In this document: in pieces, positions 12,232 to 23,916 of the stretch
Layout: the number at the start of each line of letters is the position of its first letter
How positions within the stretch are numbered: position 1 is the first letter of the stretch
Assembly: GCA_003415625.1 (NCBI GenBank)
Contig: PYIU01000002.1
Location: 3,224,001 to 3,288,000 of the forward strand
Reading direction: 5' to 3'
Length of the DNA stretch: 64,000 nt
Source: Aquanectria penicillioides
Lineage: Eukaryota > Ascomycota > Sordariomycetes > Hypocreales > Nectriaceae
Position numbers and translations under genes: made by a program
Notes under the pieces: generated by a model
The model's database searches: none
What the model was told of the DNA's origin: nothing
What the model saw: only the letters and a program-made list of their open reading frames with translations

Positions 12232-12824
12232 CTATGCCTTGCCGGATTTGTAGGTAGCGACCCGCTCATTCTTTCTCATCTTGCGCTCGTTCCGCTTCAC
12301 TCTTTCTTTGCGCTCCCTTCGTCCATCTCCCCTCAGGCTGGTTCCCTCTTTTCTCTTTTTCTCGGCCTCCGTGTCAACTTCAACGCACCAGTCGTCTTCG
12401 CCCTTCTTGTTCAGGGCTTGGTATCCCCACTTGCGCTTCCACTCGCCAGTCTCCTCGTCAAAGGCAAGGTTGCGGCGCTGCTCGCGGGTCTTGGGCTTGA
12501 TGCCCTTCTTGGCAGCAAATCGTTCCCACTTGGTCGGGGGCTTGGGCTGCGGCACAGGCTTCTCGCGGGGGAGACGGGTGCTGGATGGGGCAGCGACAGG
12601 AGGACGCCTTCCTGAGTGGAGTTGAGCGGGCATGTTGTCAGGAGCTGGTTGATGAGGGACTGAGCGCCATCGCGGGCGAGTTCAGCGAGGGATTGCTCGA
12701 GTTCAGAGTGGTCGAGTTCAACAGGATTTGGGTCCTCGGCCATAAGGTGACCGAGATCGAATGTGTAGGGTGTCGGTTTCTCGACCGTGATGGGCAGCTT
12801 TGGCTTGGAGCCTGGGAGCGACAT
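12232..12824 (-). CDS. RRS1: Ribosome biogenesis regulator Rrs1 (one-base break)
   Basis: Nuclear protein that in yeast works with Rpf2 to bring the 5S RNP (5S rRNA, Rpl5, Rpl11) into pre-60S particles; essential. The N-terminal half reads VEKPTPYTFDLGHLM, then RDGAQSLINQLLTTCP and EGVLLSLP; the C-terminal half reads LPREKPVPQPKPPTKWERF, AAKKGIKPKTREQRR and WGYQALNKKGEDDW, all family hallmarks, ending in a Lys/Arg-rich tail. The two halves lie in different frames. One extra base at GGG 12576-12578 (giving ...APRLPREKP) or at GGGGG 12567-12571 joins them and yields 197 aa, the usual length. I read this as a sequence error in a conserved single-copy gene. The ATG at 12824 is preferred; the frame stays open upstream to 13106 but that extension has no family likeness. 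It diverges from RSM23 across 490 bp. Confidence 0.9.
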
Positions 12825-13314
12825 CGTGTAGATAGTTGCGTGGTTGTGCAGTTTGTCAGAAGCAATTGGGGAGTGAGTGGGACAGGCGGTGTGCAAGCGG
12901 GAATAGAATCGCCCAAATTGTAAAGAACAGCCTGTATCGAGGATTGAGGGAACAAGTGCCAAAGCCTGGCTACTTTTTTTTTTTTTGGCTGGACTGGACC
13001 TCTTAGGAACTTTTTTTTGAGGGCCTCTTTTTTCGATCGATAAGAGAGTCCTTGGTCGTCGGATCAGTGGACAGCAGTTTTTCCGAAGCGTCGAACACTG
13101 GGCCAATCAGCACACCCCCAGAACCACCCACCCCGGCCAGCTTTGGGGCGTGTCGTTAATCCTCGAGATTTTCGTCCCATCGACCTTCGCAGCTCCAGGC
13201 GACTGTGAGAACTCCATCTGCAACCGGCCCAATTGGCGCCAATGCCACAATAAACGACCGCCTGATCGAGAAAATTCCGAGAGCACACCTCCCTGCGTCC
13301 TCGAACCCGAAGTC
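12825..13314. promoter_or_regulatory. Divergent promoter RRS1 / RSM23
   Basis: 490 bp between divergent starts of a cytosolic ribosome biogenesis gene and a mitoribosome gene. It contains poly-T/poly-A runs at about 12971-12985 and 13010-13017, typical of nucleosome-depleted promoters. Co-regulation is only inferred. Confidence 0.45.
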
Positions 13315-14757
13315 ATGGCGTCCGCAACCTCGCTGCGGTGCCTCGTGCGGCCCTCCATCCCCATGGTGCCGCGCATCCAGCCCATTATCCTCGCCGCCGC
13401 ATCTTTCTCGACAAGCTCCGTCCTCACCGCCTCTGCACCGCCTGCAATCAAGAACCGAAGAGACCTCCCAGCCAAGCAGAAGAAGACATACAAGAAGCGA
13501 GCCAACATCGTCCCCGTTCGGAAACCCAACCCGGCGAGCGCAAGGCCTTCCGAAAGCGCATTCAGCTCAGTAACAACAGTGCCCTGCCCGTCAATGGACT
13601 CGGCACTTTGGATGCCAAGAACATGTCCCATGAGGATAGTGAAGGAAAGGTTTTCGCCATCCCCGACCAGGTGGTTGACCAGCTTCGTGCTCTTGAGGCC
13701 TTCAAGACGACCCAGACCTGGAACCTGTTCCGTCGACCTCATGTGCTAATGCGGAAGGAGACTGTCGAGTTGATGAAGAGGCTCGAGGAGTCAGCCGACA
13801 AGAAGGAGGCTCTCAAATGTGTCTTGACTGGCACTAAACTCTCCGGGAAGAGTATGGCTATGCTTCAAGCTATGGCCTATGCTCTCCTCAACAACTGGGT
13901 CGTATTCCACGTCCCCGAGGGTATGATGATACCCTTCTGCAGACTACCTACGTTCTTTATATACTAATGCCCTACTAGGCCAGGACCTTACCAACGGCAA
14001 CACCGAGTACTCTCCTATCCCTGATACCGAGCCTATGCAGTTTGCTCAGCCCGTGTATTGCCTCAAGATGATCCAGAACATCTATCGGGCTAACCGTGCT
14101 GTCCTTGAGAAGCTGCACCTTGAGAAGGACTGGTCACGCTTCACCAACTTGAAGCAGGGCGCTACTCTCGCTGACTTGGCCCTCAGTGCCAAGGAAGCCG
14201 AGTATGCTTGGCCCACGCTCCTTGCTCTGTGGACTGAGCTCACCCTCCCCGGCCGCCCTCCCGTCCTCTTTGCCTTGGATGGGCTGGCCCACATCAACAA
14301 GATCAGCGAATATCACGATACTTCCTTTAACGAGGTTCATGCTCACGAGCTCACCCTCGTCCGAATGTTCGTTGACGCCCTCTCGGGCAAGACTACCCTT
14401 CCCAACGGTGGCGCCATCATCGGCGTCACTTCACAGAACAACTCCCTCCTGCACCCCTCCCAGGGGCTTGTTCTGTCCCAGCTCGAGGCCGGCCAGGCCC
14501 GCCGCAGGATCCCCAGACCCAACCCCTACGAGCGCAAGTATGATGATCGTGTGTACGATGCTCTCAAGAACAGCTGGGTCCTCCGCCTAGATGGCCTCTC
14601 CAAGGATGAGGCTAGGTCTCTTATGGAGTACTGGGGTGCTAGCGGACTGGTTCGCAGTGTCATCAACTCGCGGACCATCTCGGAGAAGTGGACTGTTGGA
14701 GGACATGGAAATATTGGCGAGATGGAACGGTCGACCTTATTGCAGATGAGGATTTAA
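13315..14757 (+). CDS. RSM23: Mitochondrial small-subunit ribosomal protein Rsm23/DAP3 (one-base break)
   Basis: The mS29 protein, a GTP-binding component of the mitochondrial small ribosomal subunit, called DAP3 in animals. Exons 13315-13920 and 13979-14757 flank intron 13921-13978 (58 nt, GTATGA...CTACTAG). The start shows a mitochondrial presequence rich in Arg, Ser and Ala (MASATSLRCLVRPSIP...SFSTSS). Then come the family block RKAFRKRIQLSNNSALP, the P-loop LTGTKLSGKSM, FALDGLAHINKISEY (Walker B region) and a C-terminal winged-helix-like segment. The reading frame changes at CCC 13530-13532: adding one C gives the conserved RKPNPGERKAF, and about 461 aa overall. I therefore treat the break as a likely sequence error, not a pseudogene. 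It is convergent with MCM7. Confidence 0.92.
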
Positions 14758-15073
14758 ATGTATTGTAGACCTGTACTATATCGGTATCTGTAGAACCAAA
14801 ATTCATGTACCAGCTCCCTCAAATCTCCGTGTTTTATACGCACCCGATTGCACATCACTTCGTTGTCAAGAGTCTCATCCTGGTTCGGTGGAAAAGAACT
14901 GACTCAGAAAAAAAAAAAAGCGACGTCACGATTTCACTGGATCTGAATGCATTGCATCATAACTAGTCGCCGACGGTATCTACCAGGCAATCAATCCCTC
15001 ATCTACCCTGAAAATGCCTAAACGCCAACCCGAGTTACAATCAAACACGTCCCCTCCATTACATCTATCACCT
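14758..15073. other. Convergent 3' flanks RSM23 / MCM7
   Basis: 316 bp between facing stop codons, with a poly-A run near 14909-14920. No gene seen. Confidence 0.4.
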
Positions 15074-17740
15074 TTAAAAGTCAATGTCAATCTCCTCATC
15101 GTTGTCAGCTGTGACAAACACCAATCTCGAGCCGTTGCCAGTGGTTTGCCAGACCTGTCAAATCTTGTTAGTTTCGTACTCTCTTTGGGTAGGAATGCGA
15201 GAGAACTTACGTCTAGGGTGGTATACTCCTCCAAGGCATTCATCCACTGGTCCTCTGTGAAGCCCTTCGCAATGACACGCTCCTTCACCTTCCTCAAGCT
15301 TAGTTCCACGCCAAGCTCATCATCATCTTCGGCATCGTCAGGTCGGCAAGCGCCCGTGTCAGCTAAAGCCTTGACCATATTGTAGATTCTGCTGCTGGCA
15401 TTTAGGCCACGTCGGTTGTTGCCAATATCGCTGTTGAGGCTCTCCTTGCTGGCCTCAACCAGGCGAAGAGCTTCATCAACATCATCCTGAGTGACCTCAT
15501 TACTGAAGCGTAGTCGAGCCAGGGCTTGTGCAAGGCGGACAACGCCGAGAAGGGTACGGGAGTAGTATGCGTAAACTGTTTGCCCTTCTTTTCCGCCCGT
15601 TGTTGCTGGTCTCGCAAGCGGACGTAGGTCTTGATCATGTACTCAGACACAGATTCGGGGACAACAGGTCGATATGTGCGAGCCTGGGCAATATAAGAGC
15701 GCACCTCGTGCGGTGTGAAAACGACGTTGTCAGTGCCAAGGTCGGGATGACGACTATTCATGTGCACGAAAGTGACGTGCTTGGCAAGTTGCTCATCTGT
15801 CTCACGGGTTGGCGTATCAAGTAGCAGAAACATAATATCGAATCGAGACAGGAGAGCGGCAGGGAGGTTGATGTTCTCAACAGGAGAGATGCGTGGGTTA
15901 TATCTTCCGTAAATAGGGTTGGCGGCAGCCAAGATGGAGGTGCGGGCATTGAGCGTCGTAGAAATTCCTGCCTTGGAAATGGAAATAGTCTGCTGCTCCA
16001 TGACTTCGTGGATCGCCGTGCGATCGTTGTCGTCCATCTTGTCGAATTCATCGATACAGCAGATTCCGTTATCGGCAAGAACGAGAGCTCCTCCTTCAAG
16101 GACCATCTCATCGGTGACGGGATCGCGCATGACGGCGGCAGTCAGACCTACACCGCTGCTTCCGCGGCCAGAGGTGTAGACACCACGAGGAGCGACCTTT
16201 GAGATGTATTTGAGAAGCTGAGACTTTGCAACACCAGGGTCACCCATCAAGCAAATGTTGATGTCACCACGGATCTTCATTCCGTCGCCCATCTCCTTGT
16301 TAACACCACCAATGAGGAGGAGCAGCAAAGCCTTCTTGACATCAAGGTGGCCGAAAATCTCAGGGGCAATTGACTTTGCAAGAAGCTCGTAGACCTGGCC
16401 GCTCTGGCGGTACTTCTCAATTCGGCGGACCAAAAGGGGATCAACAATCATTTCGCTGTATGCCTTCTTGTGCTGAAGAATATGATGGGCCTCAACGTAT
16501 GTGTCGGTCAAGAGACCAGCCTTCATGGCCTTGAAGCCAGTGTAAGGAGTTGGGAGGAAGATGCCCGAAATATCGACCACATCACCAGGATTGATTTGCC
16601 GCACTAGGGTGCCGTGGCATAGAACTGTAAGGCTTCGAGGAATCTGCCCGATGGGAACCTGCTCGGCCATCTCTTGAACCTTGACCTCCTGGAAGGGCAA
16701 AAACTTGGAGGCTCGAGACGATGGGTTCAACTGACCCTTAGATTGGTTTTGCTTGCAGTCTGCCGAAGGACACATGGTCAAAGGGCCATATTGCTTGTCG
16801 GTGATGGGCTGGAAGATTTCGCAACCGCATCTGTCGCAGGTGTAGGCACTGACCTGGACAACAGGCTTTACATCGGAGACTCGAGTTGCGATTGCTCTGA
16901 CGGTGATGAGATGACCCAGATGCTCACCACGAACCTGTCGGACGGCTAGCGCCTTGGAAGGATTGCTGGAGGTGCCGGATCGAGGCTTGAAAACGAGGGT
17001 ATATCGTCGAGTAAGTTCAGCAGGGAATTTATCATCAGCGAGAGTCGGATCTCGCTCAGCAGCTTCTTGCAGCTCTCGATTTCTAGCCTGGCGTCGAGCC
17101 ATCAATACATCCAACACATCGTCCTTGAAACTGTCCTCAGGTTAGTGCTATTCGACTAGCAAGAGAACCAGCGAGGGAACCTACTTCACATCTGTGCTGG
17201 GCTGAGGCATAATCTCGTCTACAGCTCTCGATAAAATGTCGACGTAATGTTTGGTGTTGTTCTCGATGGATTCCAGAAGCTTGAGGTTCTCCTCGTTACC
17301 GGCACTATGCTCCCACTGCATTGTCGTTAGTCGTTATCATAATTAGACAGTAGAGTACAAGTATTTACCGCTGCCAAATCATCTAGGTCGATTGTGACTT
17401 CATCAATTGTTCGGTCGGCAAGCTTTTGCAGCATATCCTTGTACTTGTGCTGAGGTTCTCTTCTGCGCTCCTTATCCTGACGACGGCCTTCGCCCGCTTG
17501 CTCATCCTCGTCCATGAAATCATAGTCGTCGCTCAGCTCATCTTCATCGATGGTGATGTTTCCGAGGGCGGTCGTGATTGTTTGTTCAGGAGAAGTCTTG
17601 AAGTCTTGCAAGAAAACCTCGAAGGCCTCTGTTTTTGGTTAGCACCGAACCAGAAGGAATTGCGCAGCTGGGCGCTGGTGACAATGCTCACTCTGTTGTT
17701 TCTCGTAGTTGACGGGTGCTTTGAATTCGCGCAGCGCCAT
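15074..17740 (-). CDS. MCM7: MCM7, subunit of the replicative MCM2-7 helicase (one-base break)
   Basis: Subunit of the hexameric helicase loaded at replication origins. Five exons: 17692-17740 ([14 protein letters not shown]), 17369-17628, 17185-17315, 15211-17130 and 15074-15154; introns are 53-63 nt. It shows the zinc-binding segment [13 protein letters not shown]...CPSADC, the MCM box with Walker [17 protein letters not shown], the Walker B form CCIDEFDKM, the arginine-finger [13 protein letters not shown], and the MCM7-specific [13 protein letters not shown]. The C-terminus ends in [10 protein letters not shown]. The frame breaks at GGG 15558-15560: one added base gives [19 protein letters not shown], the expected sequence, and 813 aa overall, the normal length. 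The gene is essential, so a sequence error is far more likely than loss. It shares a promoter with PEX1, in which MCB/SCB-like sites sit about 250 bp upstream. Confidence 0.95.
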
Positions 17741-18289
17741 GATGAAGGATCTGTTGCGGAAACGCAAAGCCTGAGGGCGCTGGGAGAGTTTGTCAAGCTG
17801 TGCTGATGGGGAGTGAGGGGCGGAGAGATGCGCAGCACAGAATGGGGATGCAGTCGTCGCAAACAAGACGATTGCGATGCACAAATTGGTGGGCTGGGGA
17901 AAGTCGCAGGGGGCAACCGTCCTCCTCCCGCCCCACTAATTCCACTTCCTGCCGCGAGCACCAGAGACGCCAAAGTCGGAGCACGACGCGTTCGTTTCGT
18001 GTTTCGCGTTCCACAGCCACACCCTCAGGTTTAATTGAATTGCGCCACAGTCTCTCCTGTGGCAAAGCTCGAGCCGGCGCGGGACAGGTGCCGAGCCCTG
18101 CAATTACGGGGAAGTCACCGACGGCACGTGTGAGCTACCTCGGCTCCAGGACGGGAGCGGAAACGCTATCGCATCCAGCTTGCGCAGCCCAAAAGAGCGA
18201 CATCGCTCGTTTCCTCCCCTCGGTCCCTCGGTTTCTCGCGAATTCCTTTCCAGTCGATGCGTCATCCGTGACGCCCTGACAGACGCATC
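17741..18289. promoter_or_regulatory. Divergent promoter MCM7 / PEX1
   Basis: 549 bp between the MCM7 ATG (17740, minus) and the PEX1 ATG (18290, plus). It carries a compact cluster of cell-cycle-type sequences at about 17986-18009 (annotated separately). Nothing specific to peroxisome regulation was recognised. Confidence 0.6.
17986..18009. promoter_or_regulatory. MCB/SCB/E2F-like site cluster
   Basis: Within 24 bases there are ACGCGT (the MCB palindrome bound by MBF in yeasts), TTTCGTG (reverse complement of the SCB core CACGAAA) and TTTCGCG (E2F/MBF-like). The cluster lies about 250 bp upstream of MCM7, whose family is induced at G1/S in yeasts. That these work here is inferred. Confidence 0.55.
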
Positions 18290-21200
18290 ATGGCTCCAAA
18301 GAAGAACCCTCAGTCCGTCTCTGCCGAGATCTCCCTCGCCCATCTCAGGAACTGTCTGGTTAACCTCCCCACCCCGTTGGTATCACTGTTGGTCAATGTC
18401 AATACTGTGAGCGATTGCCCCATCAAACTACCCGCCTTCATCGCCACCACAACCGCTAATCTTCCCAAATAGCCTGCGCAGAATGTGATCATCGAACTCA
18501 GCTTCCGAGATACCTCTTCGACAGGCTCAGGGTCCCAGCAACGCTCCGTGTTCGTAGGATGGACGGGCATGCCAAGCAAGAGGAGGACCGGCCCTCCCGT
18601 CGGGCGCGAAGGACTCAATGGCATGCGAGTTTCGTCGCGCGACCAAGAGACCCAGCTAGTAGAGCTCGATGCTACTTTAGCTAAGACCTTGGGGCTTTCC
18701 GAGGGGCAGAAGGTCATGACTACTGTACATCTCGACCCTCCATTGGCGCACACCATCAACATCGAACCCCTCACACCAGATGACTGGGAAATCATCGAAC
18801 TCCATGCTACATTCCTAGAGCTGAACCTCCTGTCTCAAATCAGAGCTCTCCCGAATCCCGCCTACAAACCTAGTGAAGGAACTACTACCACCTTCCACCC
18901 GCTTACCCTTCACCTGTCTCCGACCTCGACGGCGAATATGAAGGTTCTCTCGTTAGACCCTGCGCCCCCTGCGGACTCGCCATTTGCCAAAATATCTGCT
19001 GATGCCGAAGTTATTGTTGCCCCCAAGACAAGACAGAAGAGTTCACACAGCAGTGGAGATCATCGCAGTGTCGCCAGCACCTCCAAATCAAAGCGTAGCG
19101 GGGCTAGTACTGTTCGTCGTCGAAGCGCCAGAGAAGAACGAAAGCCCACAATGTTCCTCCGGGGTGTTGACAGGGCACCATGCAAGGATTGGTTTGACGA
19201 GGAACCAGATACCCTGGACTTTAGCGTTTGGGTTGACCAAGATCTCCTCTTCTCAAATGCTTTCCGAGGCGTTAATTACGTTGTTGTGGATGTGATTAAA
19301 CCAGCCGGTCTGCAACAGCCACAAGCTGAGGATGGATCTGCTCCAGTGGCCACCAACGCATCATCAAAAGTGATCGCAAATCTGAGAGCGTGGGTTGATC
19401 CACCAAATAGTCAAACCGTGGCTCTGTCATCACCACTATCTGCGACTCTCGGTTTCACTGGAATGGTTGGAGGAGTGGTTAAACTCCAGGCAGCCCCGCA
19501 GCAACTTCCCCAAAAGACCGTCCAGGGAATCAAGGTATTTCCATTTGCTGTGGGCTCCAAGACACCTGAGGGCCTTAGCTTTGGCAGCGAAACGAAAGCC
19601 AAGAAGGAGGAGTCTGCCAAACGGTTCCGTCAAATCTACACGGAACTGAAAGGCTCGGATGGTGTGCTACACGGGCCTCTGACCGATGGAACCGTAATTG
19701 GTCTCTATGATGGGCTTGATGCTCCTCAAGGTTGGGAAGGTGGTATTATCAAGTTTACATTCAGCTCGGAATTTTCTGCCCAAGAGCAGAGCAAAGATAC
19801 TGTTAACTGGGTAATGGGCCTCGACCCCAAGTTGCCAATCGAATTTCAGCCTCCCACACCTCGACCTCCCTGGTTAACCGAATCCGACGCATTTGACAGA
19901 CGAGCTTCCCATGACTCGTTGCTTGTCGGAATCGATTCACTTCTAGAGAATCTGCAATCCCATCTTGCTCACATGTCCTCGGTTTTACTTACTGGAGGAA
20001 TGGGATCCGGCAAGACCTCGATTGCCAAGTACTTGGCACAACAGCTGCGAGAGCAAACTCTATTTTACACCCTTTATTACCCATGCCGGAAGCTGGTTAA
20101 TGACGAGGCCAGAATCTCCACAATTAAGGAGACTCTAAACCGCCTGTTCATGTCTGCAAGCTGGGGAGCTAGGCTGAACGGACGGGCTGTGGTTGTTCTA
20201 GACGACTTGGATAAATTGTGCCCGGTTGAAACCGAGCTTCAAGTTGGAAATGACAACGGCCGAAGCCGTCAAATTAGTGAGATTATCGGATCTGTCGTAA
20301 GACAATATTGTACCAAGGACAGCGGTGTTGTGCTGCTCGCAACCGCCGAAGGGAAAGACTCTATCAACAACGTGGTCGTCAGTGGCCACGTTGTTCGCGA
20401 AATAGTCGAGCTAAAGGCCCCCGACAAAGAAGCAAGGCGTCGGGTTATGGAAGCCATCGTGAATAAAAACGCTCTCGCCGCTGAGGACGTTCACTCACAA
20501 TTTAGTGACAACAGCCGGCCGCAGACCGCTGATGGCAGTATTGGAGATGATAGCGGCGCGTGGATGGATGGTGCAAGTCACACAAGTCGAGAGTCACCAA
20601 CTACTAAGGCTAGTGGCTTTATCCTGGATCCAGATCTTGATTTCCTCGACATTGCTGGATCAACAGACGGATATATGCCTGGCGATCTGACGGTTTTCGT
20701 GTCGAGGGCCCGCAACGAGGCCATCATGCGCGCTATCGCTGAATCACCAAGCTCCGACTCAACTGCAATTCACTTGAGTCGGGTAGATTTCGACAAAGCC
20801 CTCAAGGGATTCACCCCTGCTTCATTGAGAAATGTGTCCCTGCAAAGCTCCTCTACCAGCTTCAAGTCCATTGGTGGTTTACAAGAAACCCGCCAAGTAC
20901 TGCTGGAAACATTGCAGTATCCTACGAAATATGCACCCATCTTTGCCCAATGCCCTCTTCGATTACGATCTGGTCTCCTTCTGTATGGATATCCAGGATG
21001 TGGCAAGACTCTCCTCGCCAGCGCTGTGGCGGGTGAATGTGGACTCAACTTCATAAGCGTCAAGGGACCGGAAATCTTGAACAAGTATATCGGTGCATCG
21101 GAGAAGAGCGTGCGCGACCTTTTTGATAGAGCACAAGCTGCAAAACCTTGTGTTCTTTTCTTTGATGAGTTCGACTCAATTGCACCCAAGAGAGGCCACG

Positions 21201-22000
21201 ATTCTACCGGTGTAACGGATCGAGTTGTCAACCAGCTTCTGACGCAGATGGATGGTGCTGAAGGGTTGTCAGGGGTCTATGTTCTAGCTGCCACTTCCCG
21301 TCCGGATCTTATTGACCCGGCACTGCTTCGACCTGGCCGTCTAGACAAGTCCCTGCTCTGTGATATGCCCAACTTGGAGGATCGAGTGGATATTATCAAG
21401 GCCTTGTTCCAAAAGGTCCGTTTGTCGGATGAGCTAGTCGAATCTGACGAGCCCCTGACGGATATCGCTCGTCGCACGGAGGGTTTCTCTGGAGCAGACC
21501 TCCAAGCACTGGTGTCCAACGCACAGCTGGAGGCCATTCACGACGTGTTAGATGTCGATGGTCCTGTAATCACTTCTCGACGCACAAATGGGAACGTTGG
21601 AAAGCCGAACACCACACCAAGCTTCGTCCAGTTCCGATACGGAGCCGATGCCAAACCGTCTTCCGAAGTGACGCCCAAGAGCAAATCTGCCGCTCTTATC
21701 GAGAACGCCGCTATCCTTTCCAAGCTCGATGAGATTAAGGTGGCTCGTAAGAGATCGAAGCAGGTACATGGTGTCCCAATTCCCGTCAATACAGACAAGG
21801 CCCAATCAAGCGAGCACAGGGAGGTTGTGATCGGGTGGGATCATCTGATCAAGGCGCTTGACAATACTAGAGCCAGTATCAGCTCTGACGAGAAGGCGAG
21901 GCTGCAAAGGATTTACACGGAATTTGTTGTGGGGAGAAGTGGGCAAATGAAGGACGGTCAGGGTAGTATGGAGATTGGGGGAAGAAGTAGTTTAATGTAA
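18290..22000 (+). CDS. PEX1: Peroxin 1, AAA ATPase of peroxisomal receptor export
   Basis: With Pex6 it forms the hexameric motor that extracts the import receptor Pex5 from the peroxisome membrane. Exons 18290-18406 and 18473-22000 flank intron 18407-18472 (GTGAGC, branch CGCTAAT) and give 1214 aa, typical for fungal Pex1. The N-terminal part starts with LRNCLVNLPTPLVSLLVN and continues with the double-psi-barrel-like N-domains. The degenerate D1 ATPase has Walker A GGMGSGKTS (about residue 547) and VVVLDDLDKL. The active D2 ATPase has Walker A GYPGCGKTLL (about residue 878), Walker B VLFFDEFDSIAPKRG, the pore and SRH segments RVVNQLLTQMDG and RPDLIDPALLRPGRLDKSL. A Ser/Lys/Arg-rich linker at about residues 220-260 looks disordered. 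No frame break is seen in this long gene. Confidence 0.96.
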
Positions 22001-22154
22001 GATATGAAGCTCTCGAGGGAAATGGATAAAAATTACAGATAATTCCGTATCAAATTGTACCCCGTTTCAATACTCCGTGATGGGTGCTTTGCGGCCGGTC
22101 ATACTTTTTACTACTCTGGAGGGATTCGATCTTATTCTTATTGCATCCTGATGC

Positions 22155-23210
22155 TCAAGCAGCGTCCTTCAAGATGTCCGACAGCCGGTCCAGGGCAATC
22201 TTGTGGATACCTGCTCTACCTACAACAAGGCCGCGGTTTAGATTCAAATCCCTTCCACCGCCAAAATCAATCGGTTGTCCATCCAAGTCCGTCACTTTCC
22301 CGCCCGCCTCAGTGAAGATAAGTTGTGCTCCCGCGTGATCCCAGACATACATCTTGGAGTTGGCACTCGCAGGGATGCGCACAAACAAATCTCCGCCTCC
22401 CAAAATGAGGGACGCATACCGGATATGGGAGGACCAGACCTCCGTGCTCGGGAATGGGGCCCCGAAGCTATCTGCGAGGCGGCGGACGAGCTCGTGTCGA
22501 GACGACTTGCTCTGAAGGCTGTCGACGATGTGAACGTCTGTGTGTTCTGGTGAAGCCACGAGGGGCACCAGAGGGCTGGCAGTTTGGAGTCCGCTGGCGG
22601 CCATGGATCGAATGGACGAACCTTGCCCTTTTACTGCTGATAGCATAATTCCTAGACCCTCCTTGTCTACGCTTGTCTCCTTCACCCTGCCTTCGTCCAG
22701 CCGAAGGTTGGGGCATCCCAGCACGCCCAGCACTTCCCGCCCATCCTGAATCAGGGCAAGTGACACGGCATACTGCTGTCCTTGGAGGAAGGTTGCAGTT
22801 CCATCAATTGGATCCATTACCCAGAAACGGCCTGTTGAGCCTCCTTGGCCTCGACCCCCCAGATCAATCATCTCCAGCATCTCATCGGCAGACGTCGGGC
22901 TCGCCAGCAACTCACCGCTCTCTGGGTCCGCAAGGCTTGTCGTGGAGACCAGCTCCCAAACACGGTTCCTCAGTGCCTCATGGGCTCGCAGCGCCTCCGA
23001 GTCTTCCTCTCCGAGGAAAGCATCCTCAGGGAAGACTTTACGGAGGGCGCTAATGATAAGGGCCTGAGCGGCGAAGTCGGCAACAGTGACGGGTGAGGCG
23101 TCGGCCTTTGAGATTCCGCTAACGGTCAAGAGGACTTTTCGAGTGAGAATGGAAGCCCTTAGGACAGCCAACTCGGCGAGACGGCGCTCGCGGGCGAACG
23201 GGGCGGCCAT
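22155..23210 (-). CDS. MET22: 3'(2'),5'-bisphosphate nucleotidase (Met22/Hal2-like)
   Basis: Member of the Li+-sensitive Mg2+-dependent phosphatase superfamily. Met22/Hal2 hydrolyses 3'-phosphoadenosine 5'-phosphate, the by-product of sulfate assimilation, to AMP; it is a salt-tolerance target in yeast. The single exon gives 351 aa, close to yeast Met22. The metal-site motifs are complete: GEED at residues 67-70, DPIDGT at 133-138 and WDHAG near 295. The early segment SKADASPVTVADFAAQALI is also typical. The ATG at 23210 is preferred because the open frame upstream (to 23267) has no other ATG. Inositol monophosphatase is the alternative within the superfamily, but the spacing and the start (ERRLAELAVLRASILTRKV) fit Met22 better. 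The stop lies only 154 bp from the PEX1 stop, so the two transcripts probably overlap at their 3' ends. Confidence 0.92.
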   Translation of the reverse strand: MAAPFARERRLAELAVLRASILTRKVLLTVSGISKADASPVTVADFAAQALIISALRKVFPEDAFLGEEDSEALRAHEALRNRVWELVSTTSLADPESGELLASPTSADEMLEMIDLGGRGQGGSTGRFWVMDPIDGTATFLQGQQYAVSLALIQDGREVLGVLGCPNLRLDEGRVKETSVDKEGLGIMLSAVKGQGSSIRSMAASGLQTASPLVPLVASPEHTDVHIVDSLQSKSSRHELVRRLADSFGAPFPSTEVWSSHIRYASLILGGGDLFVRIPASANSKMYVWDHAGAQLIFTEAGGKVTDLDGQPIDFGGGRDLNLNRGLVVGRAGIHKIALDRLSDILKDAA

Positions 23211-23916
23211 GATGAGGTTGAAGTGGAGAAGTGGGCTGACGATCGGCTTAATACTTGAGCTGGGCAACGGATGGCTTTTCTGTTGATGAAGACGTTGGGA
23301 GCCGAAGCACGTCTACACTTTACAACAAGACAAATTGCAGATGACTATAATGACTGTCTTGGATGTAACATGGACCGGTTCTGTGCTGCGCTATTTGTGT
23401 GCGTGTTGAAGATGTGATTATATGCTGTCGTGAGACATTGGTGGAGTTTGGTGGAGTTTGGTGGTGGTGACGGACAACTTGAGTTTCCCCACTCCTATGC
23501 ATCCACAAGCCAGTCGCAGTTAATAGGATGCATCAGGTCACACGAGTGTTGACAACAGAAAGGTCAGGCGGCAGGCCAGATTTCAATTAATTGCATACAA
23601 CCAGTAAACCTCGCTCATATCGCTTGAAAGGGGTACTAGTATTGCCTACCTACATCCTAGAGGGATAGGTGGTACAAATAAAACATCATGATGTAACAAT
23701 AAGGATTTAGGTTGACTTAGAATAAAGAATAGTCTCAATTGAGATATATATATTAGTCTTATATAACATATATTTCATGTCTATTCCGACTCTTAACCTC
23801 GACGACGTATCCCGTGACTCTCACAACGCCCAAATGCTTCTGAATCGCAAATCATAATAAACCACATTGGTCCCCCAGACTACAGGGAATTGGATATATC
23901 CCTCAACAAACTGTTT
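23211..23916. other. Intergenic, AT-rich in its middle
   Basis: Promoter side of the nucleotidase gene and 3' side of the deaminase-family gene. About 23590-23780 is AT-rich with TATATATA runs. A GTTTGGTGGA unit is repeated near 23440-23465. No coding potential recognised. Confidence 0.45.

Noticed and set aside
12825..13106. N-terminal extension of the RRS1 frame
   Set aside because: It has no resemblance to Rrs1, lies in the divergent promoter, and the internal ATG at 12824 gives the usual family start and length.
23590..23790. AT-rich stretch as a transposon relic
   Set aside because: No inverted or direct terminal repeats found; an ordinary AT-rich intergenic region explains it.
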